A stretch of 64,000 nt of DNA from CAVXYG01 sp963766005 (GCA_963766005.1 CAVXYG010000008.1:434001-498000), one strand, 5' to 3'; shown: positions 27,373 through 36,874, numbered from the stretch's first letter. Program-made: numbers and translations. The notes: generated from the sequence alone by a model not told the origin.

Positions 27373-30300
27373 ATGGCGGAGTCCGACGTGACGGAGACGA
27401 TGACCTCCTTCCGGCGCTCGATGGCGGAGAAGTCCGAGGCGCTGGCCCGTGCGGTGGACACGGCCCAGCACCACCACCTGGCAGAGGTGCCCGACCTCGC
27501 CGAGTACCTCGCCGCCTTCTACCGCCACTCGGCGGCGGAGGACGTGCTGGCCATGGACCCGTTGGACCTTGTGGGATTGGCGCTGTCCGCGCGGCAGAAC
27601 GCACTGCTGAGGCCGGGCCGCGAGCCGAATGTCCGAGTGCTCAATCCGTCGCTGGACGAGCACGGCTGGTCCAGCGGGCACACCGTGGTCGAGGTCGCCA
27701 GCCTCGACATGCCGTTCCTGGTGGACTCCCTGACCGGCGCCATGGCGGTGGCCGGCATCGCGATCCATTTCGTGGTGCATCCGCAGGCGGCGGTGCGGCG
27801 CGACGAGACAGGGCGGCTGCTGTCGGTGCGCGAGTACTCCGGCGAGCCGGTCGCCGATGACGAGCAGATCGAGTCCTGGATCCACCTCGGCGTGGATCGC
27901 GAGACCGATCCGGAGGCGCTGGCGCAGTTGGAGCTGCGGGTCGTCAGGGTGTTGGGCGACGTCGATGCCGCGGTGTCCGACTGGGACGCCATGCGCACGG
28001 CCGTCGCCGACGCCGCCGAGGGTCTGCGCAGCGCCACGGTGCAGGGCCTGTCCGACGACGTGCGCGCCGAGGCGATCGAGTTCCTGCAGTGGCTGGGACA
28101 GGGCAACATCACGATGCTCGGATACCGCGAGTACCGGCTATCGGGCGATCCCGGCCACGAGAGCCTGGAGCTGGTGCGCGGCTCCGGGCTGGGGATCCTG
28201 CGAGAGGACGCCTCGAGCTACGGTTCGCGCGGGGAGCTCCCGGAGCCGGCGCGGCGGCGTGCGCACGATCCGGTCCCGCTCATCATCACCAAGGCCAACT
28301 CCCGCGCGACCGTGCACCGCACGTCGTACCTGGACTACATCGGCGTCAAGGTCTACGACCAGCGCGGCGAGGTGATCGGGGAGCGTCGGCTGCTCGGCCT
28401 GTACACGGCCGCGGCGTACGCCCAATCGGTGCGGGTCATCCCGCTGCTGCGGCTGAAGGCGGACCGGGTCCTGGCGATGTCCGGGTACGCCGCAGACAGC
28501 CATGGCGCCAAGGACCTCATGCAGTTCCTGGAGACCTACCCGCGCGACGAGCTCTTCCAGGTGGATCCCGAAGAGCTGCTCGACGTGGGCATGGTGGTCA
28601 TGCACCTGCAGGAACGGCGCCAGACGCGGCTGTTCCTGCGCCGCGACCCCTACGAGCGGTTCGCCTCGGCACTGGTCTACCTGCCCCGGGACCGCTTCAA
28701 CACGTTGGTGCGGCTGCGCATGCAGCACGTCCTGGCCGATGCCTACGGCGCGGGCTCGGTGGACTTCACCACAACGATGTCGGAGTCGGTTCTGGCACGC
28801 CTGCACTTCATCGTCCGGATGCCCCGCGGCGTGCCGCTGCCGCAGGTCGACACTGCGGTGCTGCCGGGGCAGCTGGCCGACGCCGCGCGCTCCTGGGACG
28901 ACGATTTCGCCGATGCGTTGGTGGAGCAGGCCGGCGAGGAGGAGGCCGCCGGCCTGCGGACCTCGTTCGGCCCGATCATCCCGCTGTCGTTCAAGGAGCA
29001 GTACCCGGCGCGCACGGCGGTGGCCGACATCCGGCGGTTGGCCGCGCTGCCCGAGGACGGGATGTCGCTGAACCTCTACCGCCCGTACTCGGCGGAGGAG
29101 ACGTCGCGGCGGCTGAAGATCTATCGCAAGGGTGAGCCGCTGGCGCTCTCCGAGATCCTGCCGAAGCTGCAATGCCTGGGCGTCTCGGTCTCCGACGAGC
29201 GGCCCTTCACCCTGCCCGCGGTCGGCCGCGGTCGGCAGACCATGCACGTCTACGACTTCGGACTGCGGCTGTCCGGCAAGCCCCGCGCCGCGGAGGACCT
29301 GAAGGCGCGCTTCGAGGCTGCCCTGCATGCGACATGGGACGGCCTGGCCGACGCCGACGGCCTCAACGCCCTGGTCGTCACCGCCGGGCTCACCTGGCAG
29401 CAGGTCCTCGTGCTGCGCGTGTGCAGCCGCTACCTCCGGCAAGTCGGGCTGCCGTTCAGCCTGGACTACGTGGAGTCGGCGGTCAATGCCAACCCCCGCG
29501 TCGCCACGTTGCTCGTGGAGTTGTTCCATGCCCGCTTCGATCCGGCCTGCTCCGACCGCGCGGAGCGCATCGATGACCTCTCGGCCGTCATTCGCGCCGA
29601 GCTCGACGCCATCGTCAGCGCCGACGGCGACCGGATCCTGCGTTCCATGCTGTCGGTCGTCATGGCCACCGACCGCACGAACTACTTCCGGCCTGCCGAG
29701 GGCGGGCGACCACGCAGCTGCGTGTCGCTGAAGCTGCGCCCGCAAGCGGTGCTGGGGGTCCCCAAGCCGGTGCCGCAGCACGAGATCTGGGTGCACTCCC
29801 CGCGAGTGGAGGGCGTCCACCTGCGGTTCGGCGCGGTCGCCCGCGGCGGGCTGCGATGGTCGGACCGGCCGGAGGACTTCCGCACCGAGATCCTCGGCCT
29901 GGTCAAGGCGCAGGCGGTGAAGAACGCCGTGATCGTGCCCGCCGGGGCCAAGGGCGGCTTCTACGCCCGGCAGCTGCCCGCTGCCAACGATCGCGCGGCC
30001 TGGCTGGCCGAGGGCCAGGCCGCGTACCGCGAGTTCGTTTCCTCGATGCTGGACATCACCGACAACCGGGTCGGTTCCGATATCGTCCCGCCCGAGGGCG
30101 TGGTGCGCCACGATACCGACGACCCCTACCTCGTGGTCGCCGCGGACAAGGGCACGGCGACCTTCTCCGACCTGGCCAACTCCGTCTCGGCGGAGTACGG
30201 GTTCTGGCTCGGCGACGCGTTCGCCTCCGGCGGCAGCCAGGGCTACGACCACAAGGCGATGGGCATCACCGCGCGCGGCGCCTGGGAGTCGGTGAAGCAT

Positions 30301-32307
30301 CACTTCCGGGAGCTCGGCGTCGACACCCAGCATGAGGATTTCACCGTGGTCGGTATCGGCGACATGAGCGGCGACGTCTTCGGCAACGGGATGCTGCTGT
30401 CTGCGCACATCCGGCTCGTGGCGGCATTCGACCACCGCCATATCTTCCTGGACCCCGACCCGGACCCGGCCACGGCCATCGACGAACGCCGGCGCCTGTT
30501 CGCGCTGCCGCGGTCCAGTTGGGCCGACTACCGCGCCGAGCTGATCTCCGAGGGCGGCGGCGTGCACTCCCGGCTGGCCAAGTCGGTACCGATCACCCCG
30601 CAGGTCGCCGCGGTGCTCGGCATCGACGCCGGAGTCGGTTCGCTGACGCCGGTGGAACTGATCCGTGCCATCCTGCGGGCTCCCGTCGACCTGGTGTTCA
30701 ACGGCGGGATCGGGACGTACGTGAAGGCGTCCTCGGAGAGCAACGCCGATGTCGGGGACAAGACCAACGATGCGCTGCGCATCAACGGCGAGCAGTTGCG
30801 CTGCCGCGTGGTGGGCGAGGGCGGCAATCTCGGCCTCACCCAGGCCGGTCGCATCGAGGCGGCGCTGCACGGCGTCCGCATCAACACCGATGCCATCGAC
30901 AACTCAGCAGGCGTGGACACCAGCGACCACGAGGTCAACATCAAGATCCTGCTGGACCGCGTCGTGGCCGACGGCGACCTCACGACCAAGCAGCGCAACG
31001 AGATCCTCGCCGGGATGACGGGGGAGGTCGCCTCGCTGGTGCTGCGCAACAACTACGGGCAGAACCTCTCGCTGGCCATCTCCCGGGTCCTCAGCGCTCG
31101 ATCCCTGCCGGTACACCTGCGGCTGATGCGGGAGTTCGAGCGGCGCGGCGAGTTGGACCGGGCGCTGGAGTTCCTGCCCGACGACGAGCAGATCGCCGAG
31201 CGGCAGGCGGACGGGCGCGGACTGACCAGCCCGGAACTGAGCGTCCTGCTGGCCTACGCCAAGATCTCCTTGAAGCACAACCTCGCCGCGTCGGCGCTGC
31301 CGGACGACCCCTACTTCGCCGGCGTGCTGCGGAACTACTTCCCCGGTCCGTTGCGCGAGCGCCTGGCCGACCGGATGGAGCAGCATCCGTTGCGGCGCGA
31401 CATCGTCATCAACGAACTGGTCAACGACCTGGTGAACTTCGCCGGCTCCACGTTCGCCTTCCGGGTCTCGGAGGATATCGGGGCCTCGCCCGTCGAGGTG
31501 ATCCGCGGATACGCCTTCACCCGTGACGTGTTCGGCCTGCGGGAGATCTGGGACCGCATCAGCGCGCTGGACAACCACGTCCCGGCCGACGCGCAGGAGG
31601 AGCTGCACCTGGAGGTGCGCCGGCTGCTGGACCGCGGCTGCCGGTGGCTGATCCAGAGCAAGGGCGTCGACATGGACCTGCAGCGCGAGGTCAACCTCTA
31701 CGCCGGTCCCGTGCGGATGCTCAGCTCGCTGGTCCCTCAGTACCTGCTCGGCGACGAGCAGCGGGAGTTCCAGGACCTGGCATCCCGGTATCGCGACCTC
31801 GGTGTGCCCGCCGATCTCGCCGACGATGTCTCCAGCGTGCTCTACCGCTATCAGTTGCTCGACGTGGTGACCGTGGCGGGGAGGGTCCAGGAAGCGCCGC
31901 AAGACATCGCTGCGCTCTACTTCACGATCACCGAACGCTTCGGTATCGACCGGCTCCTGACGCGGGTGACCGCACTGCCTCGGGTGGGGCGTTGGCAGAC
32001 GCTGGCCCGCCTGGCGGTGCGCTCCGATCTCTACGCCGCCGCTGCCTCCCTGACGCTGCAGGTCGCGCGGGAGACCCCCGCCGATGCGGGGGCGCCGGGA
32101 GATGCCGCGGATCGGTTGCTGCACTGGGAGCAGATGCGCGAGACGGAGTTGGCGCGCGTGAACCAGGTGCTCTCCGACATCGACGCGCTCGAGTCGCACG
32201 ATCTGGCCACGCTGTCGGTGGCGCTGCGGTCGATCCGAACCCTGCTCACGCAGAGCCGGGCGGCACGCGTCGAGCAGCGGACGGCGACGGCCGCCGTCAC
32301 CGCGTGA
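27373..32307 (+). CDS. gdh: NAD-specific glutamate dehydrogenase, large (about 180 kDa) type
   Basis: This enzyme deaminates glutamate to 2-oxoglutarate with NAD and mainly serves glutamate catabolism. The 1644-residue protein matches the GDH-1600 class: long N-terminal ACT-like regulatory segments (about 1-700), a catalytic domain around 800-1230 with VARGGLRWSDRPEDFRTEIL and the substrate-lysine motif PAGAKGGFY (about 857-865), FTVVGIGDMSGDVFGNGML and GEGGNLGLTQAGRIEA, and a C-terminal helical domain. ATG 27373 is chosen from the promoter spacing and family N-terminus. It pairs functionally with the P5C dehydrogenase 1 kb upstream. Confidence 0.95.
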   Translation: MAESDVTETMTSFRRSMAEKSEALARAVDTAQHHHLAEVPDLAEYLAAFYRHSAAEDVLAMDPLDLVGLALSARQNALLRPGREPNVRVLNPSLDEHGWSSGHTVVEVASLDMPFLVDSLTGAMAVAGIAIHFVVHPQAAVRRDETGRLLSVREYSGEPVADDEQIESWIHLGVDRETDPEALAQLELRVVRVLGDVDAAVSDWDAMRTAVADAAEGLRSATVQGLSDDVRAEAIEFLQWLGQGNITMLGYREYRLSGDPGHESLELVRGSGLGILREDASSYGSRGELPEPARRRAHDPVPLIITKANSRATVHRTSYLDYIGVKVYDQRGEVIGERRLLGLYTAAAYAQSVRVIPLLRLKADRVLAMSGYAADSHGAKDLMQFLETYPRDELFQVDPEELLDVGMVVMHLQERRQTRLFLRRDPYERFASALVYLPRDRFNTLVRLRMQHVLADAYGAGSVDFTTTMSESVLARLHFIVRMPRGVPLPQVDTAVLPGQLADAARSWDDDFADALVEQAGEEEAAGLRTSFGPIIPLSFKEQYPARTAVADIRRLAALPEDGMSLNLYRPYSAEETSRRLKIYRKGEPLALSEILPKLQCLGVSVSDERPFTLPAVGRGRQTMHVYDFGLRLSGKPRAAEDLKARFEAALHATWDGLADADGLNALVVTAGLTWQQVLVLRVCSRYLRQVGLPFSLDYVESAVNANPRVATLLVELFHARFDPACSDRAERIDDLSAVIRAELDAIVSADGDRILRSMLSVVMATDRTNYFRPAEGGRPRSCVSLKLRPQAVLGVPKPVPQHEIWVHSPRVEGVHLRFGAVARGGLRWSDRPEDFRTEILGLVKAQAVKNAVIVPAGAKGGFYARQLPAANDRAAWLAEGQAAYREFVSSMLDITDNRVGSDIVPPEGVVRHDTDDPYLVVAADKGTATFSDLANSVSAEYGFWLGDAFASGGSQGYDHKAMGITARGAWESVKHHFRELGVDTQHEDFTVVGIGDMSGDVFGNGMLLSAHIRLVAAFDHRHIFLDPDPDPATAIDERRRLFALPRSSWADYRAELISEGGGVHSRLAKSVPITPQVAAVLGIDAGVGSLTPVELIRAILRAPVDLVFNGGIGTYVKASSESNADVGDKTNDALRINGEQLRCRVVGEGGNLGLTQAGRIEAALHGVRINTDAIDNSAGVDTSDHEVNIKILLDRVVADGDLTTKQRNEILAGMTGEVASLVLRNNYGQNLSLAISRVLSARSLPVHLRLMREFERRGELDRALEFLPDDEQIAERQADGRGLTSPELSVLLAYAKISLKHNLAASALPDDPYFAGVLRNYFPGPLRERLADRMEQHPLRRDIVINELVNDLVNFAGSTFAFRVSEDIGASPVEVIRGYAFTRDVFGLREIWDRISALDNHVPADAQEELHLEVRRLLDRGCRWLIQSKGVDMDLQREVNLYAGPVRMLSSLVPQYLLGDEQREFQDLASRYRDLGVPADLADDVSSVLYRYQLLDVVTVAGRVQEAPQDIAALYFTITERFGIDRLLTRVTALPRVGRWQTLARLAVRSDLYAAAASLTLQVARETPADAGAPGDAADRLLHWEQMRETELARVNQVLSDIDALESHDLATLSVALRSIRTLLTQSRAARVEQRTATAAVTA

Positions 32308-32367
32308 GCTCCGGCGGCGCGCACCCGGACCGGTTCCTTCGCGGTGGGGCCGCTGCCGATGCGCTCG

Positions 32368-32373
32368 TAGAAT
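32368..32373 (+). promoter_or_regulatory. -10 element TAGAAT, leaderless promoter of the fmdB-like gene
   Basis: TAGAAT is followed by six bases and ATG 32380, one of the clearest leaderless arrangements in the window. Confidence 0.6.
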
Positions 32374-32379
32374 GGCGGC

Positions 32380-32598
32380 ATGCCCATGTATGAGTTCCGC
32401 TGTCGCGAATGCGGCTGCACCTACACCGAGCAGCGACCGATGGCGCAGTCCGCCGAGGACTCCGTGTGCCCGGCGGGCCACGAGGACACCGTTCGTCTGC
32501 TCACCGTCGCCGGGGCCCTGACCGGCGCTGCCCCATCCGGCCGCGAGGCCGCCGGGAGCGGCGGGGGCGGATGCTGCGGCGGCGGGTGCTGCGCCTGA
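32380..32598 (+). CDS. FmdB family zinc-ribbon protein
   Basis: This 72-residue protein starts MPMYEFRCRECGCTYTEQRP, the FmdB/CxxC regulatory zinc ribbon (Cys8, Cys11), with a second pair Cys30 and His34 in VCPAGHE. The C-terminus is a flexible Gly/Ser linker ending GGGGCCGGGCCA with four more cysteines, a tail common in actinobacterial members that could bind metal. The molecular role is unknown. Its 3' end overlaps the 3' end of the convergent exonuclease gene by about 98 bases. Confidence 0.87.
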   Translation: MPMYEFRCRECGCTYTEQRPMAQSAEDSVCPAGHEDTVRLLTVAGALTGAAPSGREAAGSGGGGCCGGGCCA

Positions 32599-33319
32599 CG
32601 CGAGCCCGTCCCCTGCGCTGAGCACGGGACGCACGTGCCACCGCCTGCGGAGTATCCAGGCCGCGTTGTGCGAGGAGCGGCAGGCAGGCAGCGAGGGCCT
32701 CTGCGGTGGCGACGGCGTCGCCGAGCGCGGTGTGGCGGTCCAACGGCAGCACGCCGACCCGCTCGGCCAGTGCGTCCAGCGTGTGCCGCGTGCCACGGGC
32801 AGGCCACAGCAGCCGGCTCACCGCCAAGGTGTCCAGGGTCTCGGCCGCCTGGTAGCCGCTCCGGGCCAGGAAGGCGAGGTCGAAGGCCAGGTGGTGCCCG
32901 ACGAGGACGCGGTCGGCCAGCGCCGGTGCGAGGTGCTGCAGCGCGGTGTCCAGATCGACGGCGCCGACGACGTCGTCGGCGGTGATGCCGTGGATCGCGG
33001 TGCTGGCAGGGGGAATCGGGATCCCCGGGTCCACCAGCACCTGCTCTGCCAGGTCCCGGCGCACCACTCCGCGATCCACCGAGACCACGGCGATGGAGAC
33101 CACTCGGTCGCCGTGCACGTCCAGGCCGGTGGTCTCGGTGTCGATGACGGCGAACCGCGCGGTGTGCACGCCAGTCATTGTGGCAAGGGCCAGCGACGAC
33201 CGTGCCGCCGGAGAGTCGGCGGTGGCCAGCGACGCCGGGTAACCGCAGCGCCACGCGGTGTCGTGAGTCCGTGTGACGAACGACGCGCTGTGAGGTTCCT
33301 CGCTCCACAGGTCCGGCAT
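32501..33319 (-). CDS. DEDDh 3'-5' exonuclease (DnaQ/epsilon-like)
   Basis: The protein (272 residues if started at ATG 33319) has the exonuclease motifs FAVIDTETTGLD (Asp60, Glu62), LVGHHLAFDLAFL and HTALGDAVAT. This is the DEDDh arrangement of DNA polymerase III epsilon-like proteins, which remove nucleotides from 3' ends. The catalytic domain starts near residue 50, and ATG 33178 is an alternative start just before it. The last 40 residues are strikingly arginine-rich and are encoded in the overlap with the convergent fmdB-like gene, so the tail may be non-functional or DNA-binding. It is divergent from tadA. Confidence 0.83.
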   Translation of the reverse strand: MPDLWSEEPHSASFVTRTHDTAWRCGYPASLATADSPAARSSLALATMTGVHTARFAVIDTETTGLDVHGDRVVSIAVVSVDRGVVRRDLAEQVLVDPGIPIPPASTAIHGITADDVVGAVDLDTALQHLAPALADRVLVGHHLAFDLAFLARSGYQAAETLDTLAVSRLLWPARGTRHTLDALAERVGVLPLDRHTALGDAVATAEALAACLPLLAQRGLDTPQAVARASRAQRRGRARVRRSTRRRSIRPRRSRRPRGRMGQRRSGPRRR

Positions 33320-33401
33320 CGGACGTTGTCATCATTGCCGGTCGGCCCCTAGGCTCGACGCCACGGCCTGTCGGGGGAACGGCCGTGCGGGGGAGTGCGT
33401 C

Positions 33402-34577
33402 ATGACGATGTCCGTCGAGCAGGTGGCGGCCGAGGCGTTCGCCGACCTCGAGCGACTCGGCGTCGACGTGGTGCGCGACCCGGACCGGACCGTCGGCGTC
33501 GTCCGCGCGGCGGCCGATCGACTCGGCGCCTCGGACCCGGATCTGCTGCGCTCCGTGCAGGACAGGGTCGCCGCGTTCGGCCCGCTGCAGCGGCTGTTCG
33601 ACGACCCGAAGGTCGAAGAGGTCTGGTGGAACCGCCCGGATCGCATCATGGCTGCCCGCGGCGGCGTGCCAACCGTCACCGACGTCCAGCTCACCGACGA
33701 TCAGGTCGTGCTGCTGGTGGAGCGGATGCTGCGCAGCAGCGGCCGACGGCTGGACCTCTCACAGCCGTTCGTGGACGCGTCGCTGCCCGACGGCAGCAGG
33801 CTGCACGTCGCCATCCCGCCGATCACCCGGGAGCACTGGGCGGTCAATATCCGCCGCTACGTCCTGCGGCCGCGCACCCTGCAGGATCTCGTCGATGCCG
33901 GAGTGCTCCCAGCCGAGCCGGCCGACCACCTGCGGGCGGCGATGGCCGACCGGCGCTCGATCCTGATCGCGGGAGCGACCCAGGCGGGCAAGACGACGAT
34001 GCTCAACGCCCTGCTCGGAGCGGTCCCGATGGGGGAGCGCATCGTCTCCTGCGAGGAGGTCTTTGAGGTCCGCTGCGACCACGTCGACTGGGCTGCACTG
34101 CAGACGCGCACCGCTGCTCTGGAGGGCGGCGGCGAGGTGCCGCTGCGCGACCTCGTGCGTGAGGCGCTGCGGATGCGCCCCACACGGCTGGTCGTGGGGG
34201 AGGTGCGGCAGGCTGAGGCGCTGGACCTGCTCATCGCCGCGAACAGCGGCATCGCCACGCTGTCGACAGTGCACGCCAACAGCGCAGCGCAAGCGCTGTT
34301 GAAGCTGTGCACGCTGCCGTTGCTGGCCGGTCCCAACATCAGTTCTGCGTTCGTGGCGCCGACCGTTGCTTCGTGCATCCAGGTGGTCGTGCACTTGGAG
34401 ATGGATTCGGCCGGATCGCGCTCCGTGACCGAGATCGTGGAGACCACCGGTGCGGTGGCGGGGGGAGTGCCGACGACCCGTCGCATCTACGCCGCCGATC
34501 CCGATCGGCAGCCGCCGCCCCGGATTCCGTCCGCCTCCCCTGTCCCCGGGGTGGGCGAACCCGGCAAGGCGGCCTGA
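33402..34577 (+). CDS. tadA: Tad/CpaF family secretion ATPase
   Basis: TadA is the cytoplasmic hexameric ATPase that powers assembly of Flp/Tad pili. The 391-residue protein has an N-terminal domain with FDDPKVEEVWWNRPDRI, the Walker A GATQAGKTTMLNALL (about 191-205), an Asp-box-like CEEVFEVR, RPTRLVVGEVRQAEALDLL (Walker B) and a His-box STVHANSAAQALL. ATG 33402 has an upstream GGGGGAG ribosome site; a -10-like TAGGCT lies at 33351-33356. tadB starts one base after its stop. This opens a seven-gene pilus operon. Confidence 0.92.
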   Translation: MTMSVEQVAAEAFADLERLGVDVVRDPDRTVGVVRAAADRLGASDPDLLRSVQDRVAAFGPLQRLFDDPKVEEVWWNRPDRIMAARGGVPTVTDVQLTDDQVVLLVERMLRSSGRRLDLSQPFVDASLPDGSRLHVAIPPITREHWAVNIRRYVLRPRTLQDLVDAGVLPAEPADHLRAAMADRRSILIAGATQAGKTTMLNALLGAVPMGERIVSCEEVFEVRCDHVDWAALQTRTAALEGGGEVPLRDLVREALRMRPTRLVVGEVRQAEALDLLIAANSGIATLSTVHANSAAQALLKLCTLPLLAGPNISSAFVAPTVASCIQVVVHLEMDSAGSRSVTEIVETTGAVAGGVPTTRRIYAADPDRQPPPRIPSASPVPGVGEPGKAA

Positions 34578-34578
34578 G

Positions 34579-35409
34579 ATGGGCATCGCGCTCGGGCTGA
34601 CGTTCGGGGTCGGTTTGCTGCTGTCCCTACGTGGGGCGCTGACGCCACCGTCTCGGTCGAGACGGCCAGGCAGCCACCGTTCCGTGATGTCGACGGTGCG
34701 TTCGATCGCGCGCGCAGCGCTGTCCGCCGGGACGGCTGCGGCGGTTGTCCTCCTCCTGACCGGCATCCCGGCAGCAGCGCTCCTCGCCGGCGCATGTGGG
34801 GCAGCGATTCCCGCAGTGGCGCGCCAGCGCAGCGCCGTGCGCGCCCGGTCCGCGCAGCGGGCGGCGTGGCCCGACGCGCTCGACGATCTGCTCACCGCCG
34901 TCCGCGCGGGCGTCCCGCTGCCGGATGGCCTGTGCTCGGCGGCCGAGTCCGGGCCCGAACCGCTGCGCAGCGGTTTCGCCGCCTATGCGGCTGCTTGGCG
35001 ACGCGGGGCGTCGTTCGTTTCCTCGCTGGCCGCCATGCAGCTGCACTTCGACAACGCCGACGCCGATCGAGTCGTGGTCAGTTTGGCCATGGCGGCCGAG
35101 GCGGGCGGGCGCAACGTCGGTGCCGTCCTAGCCACGCAGAGCGAGTTCCTGCGCTCGGACCTGCGGATGCGCGGCGAGATCGAGGCCCGGCAGAGTTGGA
35201 CGGTCAACGCCGCCCGGGTCGCGGTGGCAGCCCCCTGGCTCGCAGTTGCCGTGCTCTCGGTACGAGGCGAGGCGGCAAGCGCCTACGCCACGCCGGCCGG
35301 GGCGGTCGTGCTGCTCACCGCAGCGGCTGTCGGGGTCGTGGCCTACTGGGTGATGACCAGGATCGCGGCGCTGCCGCAGCCTCTGCGACTGCCGCAGGTG
35401 GCGCCATGA
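34579..35409 (+). CDS. tadB: Tad pilus inner-membrane protein TadB-like (T2SSF domain)
   Basis: This 276-residue membrane protein has N-terminal hydrophobic segments, a central cytoplasmic T2SSF/GspF domain (WPDALDDLLTAVRAGVPLPD, then ADADRVVVSLAMAAEAGGRN) and C-terminal hydrophobic segments. It would form the platform on which TadA acts, together with TadC. The ATG is one base after the tadA stop and its own stop overlaps the tadC ATG, so the three are coupled. Confidence 0.87.
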   Translation: MGIALGLTFGVGLLLSLRGALTPPSRSRRPGSHRSVMSTVRSIARAALSAGTAAAVVLLLTGIPAAALLAGACGAAIPAVARQRSAVRARSAQRAAWPDALDDLLTAVRAGVPLPDGLCSAAESGPEPLRSGFAAYAAAWRRGASFVSSLAAMQLHFDNADADRVVVSLAMAAEAGGRNVGAVLATQSEFLRSDLRMRGEIEARQSWTVNAARVAVAAPWLAVAVLSVRGEAASAYATPAGAVVLLTAAAVGVVAYWVMTRIAALPQPLRLPQVAP

Positions 35410-36290
35410 CCGGACTGCTCGCCGGCGTTGTGTTCGGTCTTGGCTGCCTGCTGGTGTGGGCGGGCTGGAGCGCGGGCCGACCGGTGCCGCCGTTGGTCGC
35501 GGCGCTGCAGCGGGTCCCTGCGTTCGCGCCGTCCACCGGGGCCCCCGCGCCGCGTGTCCTCGCGGCGCTGACACCGGCTCTGCACCGACTCGCCCGACTG
35601 TTCGGCGGGCGCGCCGCCCTGGAGCGCCGCCTCCGCTTGGCCGGGGACGCAGCCGACGTCGAGTCCCATCTGCTGACGCAGGTGCTGTGGGCGGGCGCGG
35701 CCGCGGCGCTCACGCTCCTCCTCCTCGGCGCCGCAGGAGCGCTGGACCGGGGCGGGCCCGCGCTGGCCCTGACGGCCCTGGCCATCGCTGGCGGCCTGCT
35801 CTTGGGCGACTTCCTGTTGAGCAGGCGCATTGCCCGGCGCCGCGAGGCAGTCGCCGAGCAGTTCCCCATCGCCGCTCAGTTGTTCGCGCTCCTCGTCTCA
35901 GCGGGGGTGCCGCCGAGCGACGCCGTCGGCCGGGTTGGGAGGGCACTCGGCGGCCCGCTGGGTCAGGAACTCACCGTCGCAGCGCAGCGCACCGCATCCG
36001 GCCAGGGGTTCGCGTCAGCCATGCGCGAGTTCGCAGACGTCTCGGGCCAACCGGTCATAGAGCGCTTCGTCTACGGGCTGCTGTCCGCGATTGAGCGTGG
36101 AAGCCCGCTGTCGGAGATCATGCGCGCCCAGGCGCTCGATGCGGCAGCCGACTCCCACCGCGGGCTCATGACCGCAGCAGGCAAGCGAGACATCGCGATG
36201 CTCGTCCCGGTCGTGTTCGCAGTCCTGCCCACGGTGGTGATGGTGGCGCTTCTGCCGGGCGCCGTGCAGTTGGGCCTCGTGGGGGGTTGA
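35406..36290 (+). CDS. tadC: Tad pilus inner-membrane protein TadC-like (T2SSF domain)
   Basis: This 294-residue protein has the same T2SSF architecture as its upstream neighbour: FPIAAQLFALLVSAGVPPSD, then VIERFVYGLLSAIERGSPLS, with hydrophobic segments at both ends (final one MLVPVVFAVLPTVVMVALLP). TadB and TadC are paired platform proteins of Tad systems. ATG 35406 overlaps the tadB stop (ATGA). The pilin gene follows after 48 bases with its own ribosome site. Confidence 0.87.
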   Translation: MTGLLAGVVFGLGCLLVWAGWSAGRPVPPLVAALQRVPAFAPSTGAPAPRVLAALTPALHRLARLFGGRAALERRLRLAGDAADVESHLLTQVLWAGAAAALTLLLLGAAGALDRGGPALALTALAIAGGLLLGDFLLSRRIARRREAVAEQFPIAAQLFALLVSAGVPPSDAVGRVGRALGGPLGQELTVAAQRTASGQGFASAMREFADVSGQPVIERFVYGLLSAIERGSPLSEIMRAQALDAAADSHRGLMTAAGKRDIAMLVPVVFAVLPTVVMVALLPGAVQLGLVGG

Positions 36291-36338
36291 GCGTCCCGGT
36301 GCGTAGCCGGGTCGATGGTGAGGAACGAAGGGGGAACG

Positions 36339-36503
36339 ATGAGGCAACGAGTGCGAAGGATCCTCGGGAACGATCGGGGAGACGTGCCCGGTTGGGTGCT
36401 GGTGGCCGTGATGACCGCGGGATTGGTCACGGCGCTGTGGCTGATCGCGGACGATCAGCTCAGCAGCATTCTGGCCAGGGCTTTCGAGTCCGTCGGCCGC
36501 TGA
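36339..36503 (+). CDS. Small Flp-like pilin without the usual +5 glutamate
   Basis: This 54-residue protein has a short basic N-terminus, a possible prepilin site after NDRG, and one long hydrophobic helix (WVLVAVMTAGLVTALWLIAD). Size and position immediately after tadC fit the major pilin subunit. Classical Flp pilins have Glu-Phe/Tyr at +5/+6 after the cleaved Gly; here the segment is GDVPGWVLV and lacks the glutamate, so processing or packing may differ. ATG 36339 has a strong ribosome site (AGGGGGAACG). The stop overlaps the start of the next gene by one base. Confidence 0.75.
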   Translation: MRQRVRRILGNDRGDVPGWVLVAVMTAGLVTALWLIADDQLSSILARAFESVGR

Positions 36504-36874
36504 TGCGCGACCGCGGCAACGCGTCGGTCGAATTCGTCGCCGTGGTGCCGCTGCTGTTCCTCGTCGGCATCGCGGTGCTGCAGCTGGCGCTGCTGGCCCA
36601 TGCCCAGGCCGTGGTTGGCGCGGCGGCATCGCAATCCGCGCGGGCCGCAGCGGTATCTGCCCAGCCCGAGCCGGCCGCGCGGGCTGCGGCCGATGAGGTG
36701 CTGGGCACAGCGCTGGCCGGGATGCCGGTGGCTGAGTTCTCGATCACCGAAGAGGTGGCCGCCGGCATCCCTGTGATCGCGGTCCGGATCGAGGCGCGGC
36801 CCGACCTGTTCCTGCTGCCCGACGTCGCCGTCGTGTCCGGGATCGGCCGCGCCCTGGTCGAGGGTGGGCCGTGA
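36503..36874 (+). CDS. TadE-like minor pilin/pseudopilin
   Basis: This 123-residue protein begins DRGNASVEFVAVVPLLFLVG, the TadE signature: a Gly, then Ser-Val-Glu-Phe, then a hydrophobic helix. The remainder is an extracytoplasmic domain. TadE pseudopilins are processed by the prepilin peptidase and help pilus assembly. The start overlaps the pilin stop by one base and the stop overlaps the next GTG. No prepilin peptidase gene is in the window. Confidence 0.85.
   Translation: MRDRGNASVEFVAVVPLLFLVGIAVLQLALLAHAQAVVGAAASQSARAAAVSAQPEPAARAAADEVLGTALAGMPVAEFSITEEVAAGIPVIAVRIEARPDLFLLPDVAVVSGIGRALVEGGP

Noticed and set aside
28138..30870. Very long open frame on the minus strand opposite the glutamate dehydrogenase gene
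   Set aside because: It mirrors the codon structure of NAD-GDH, shows no domain, and is rich in His/Arg/Gly as expected for antisense frames in high-GC DNA.
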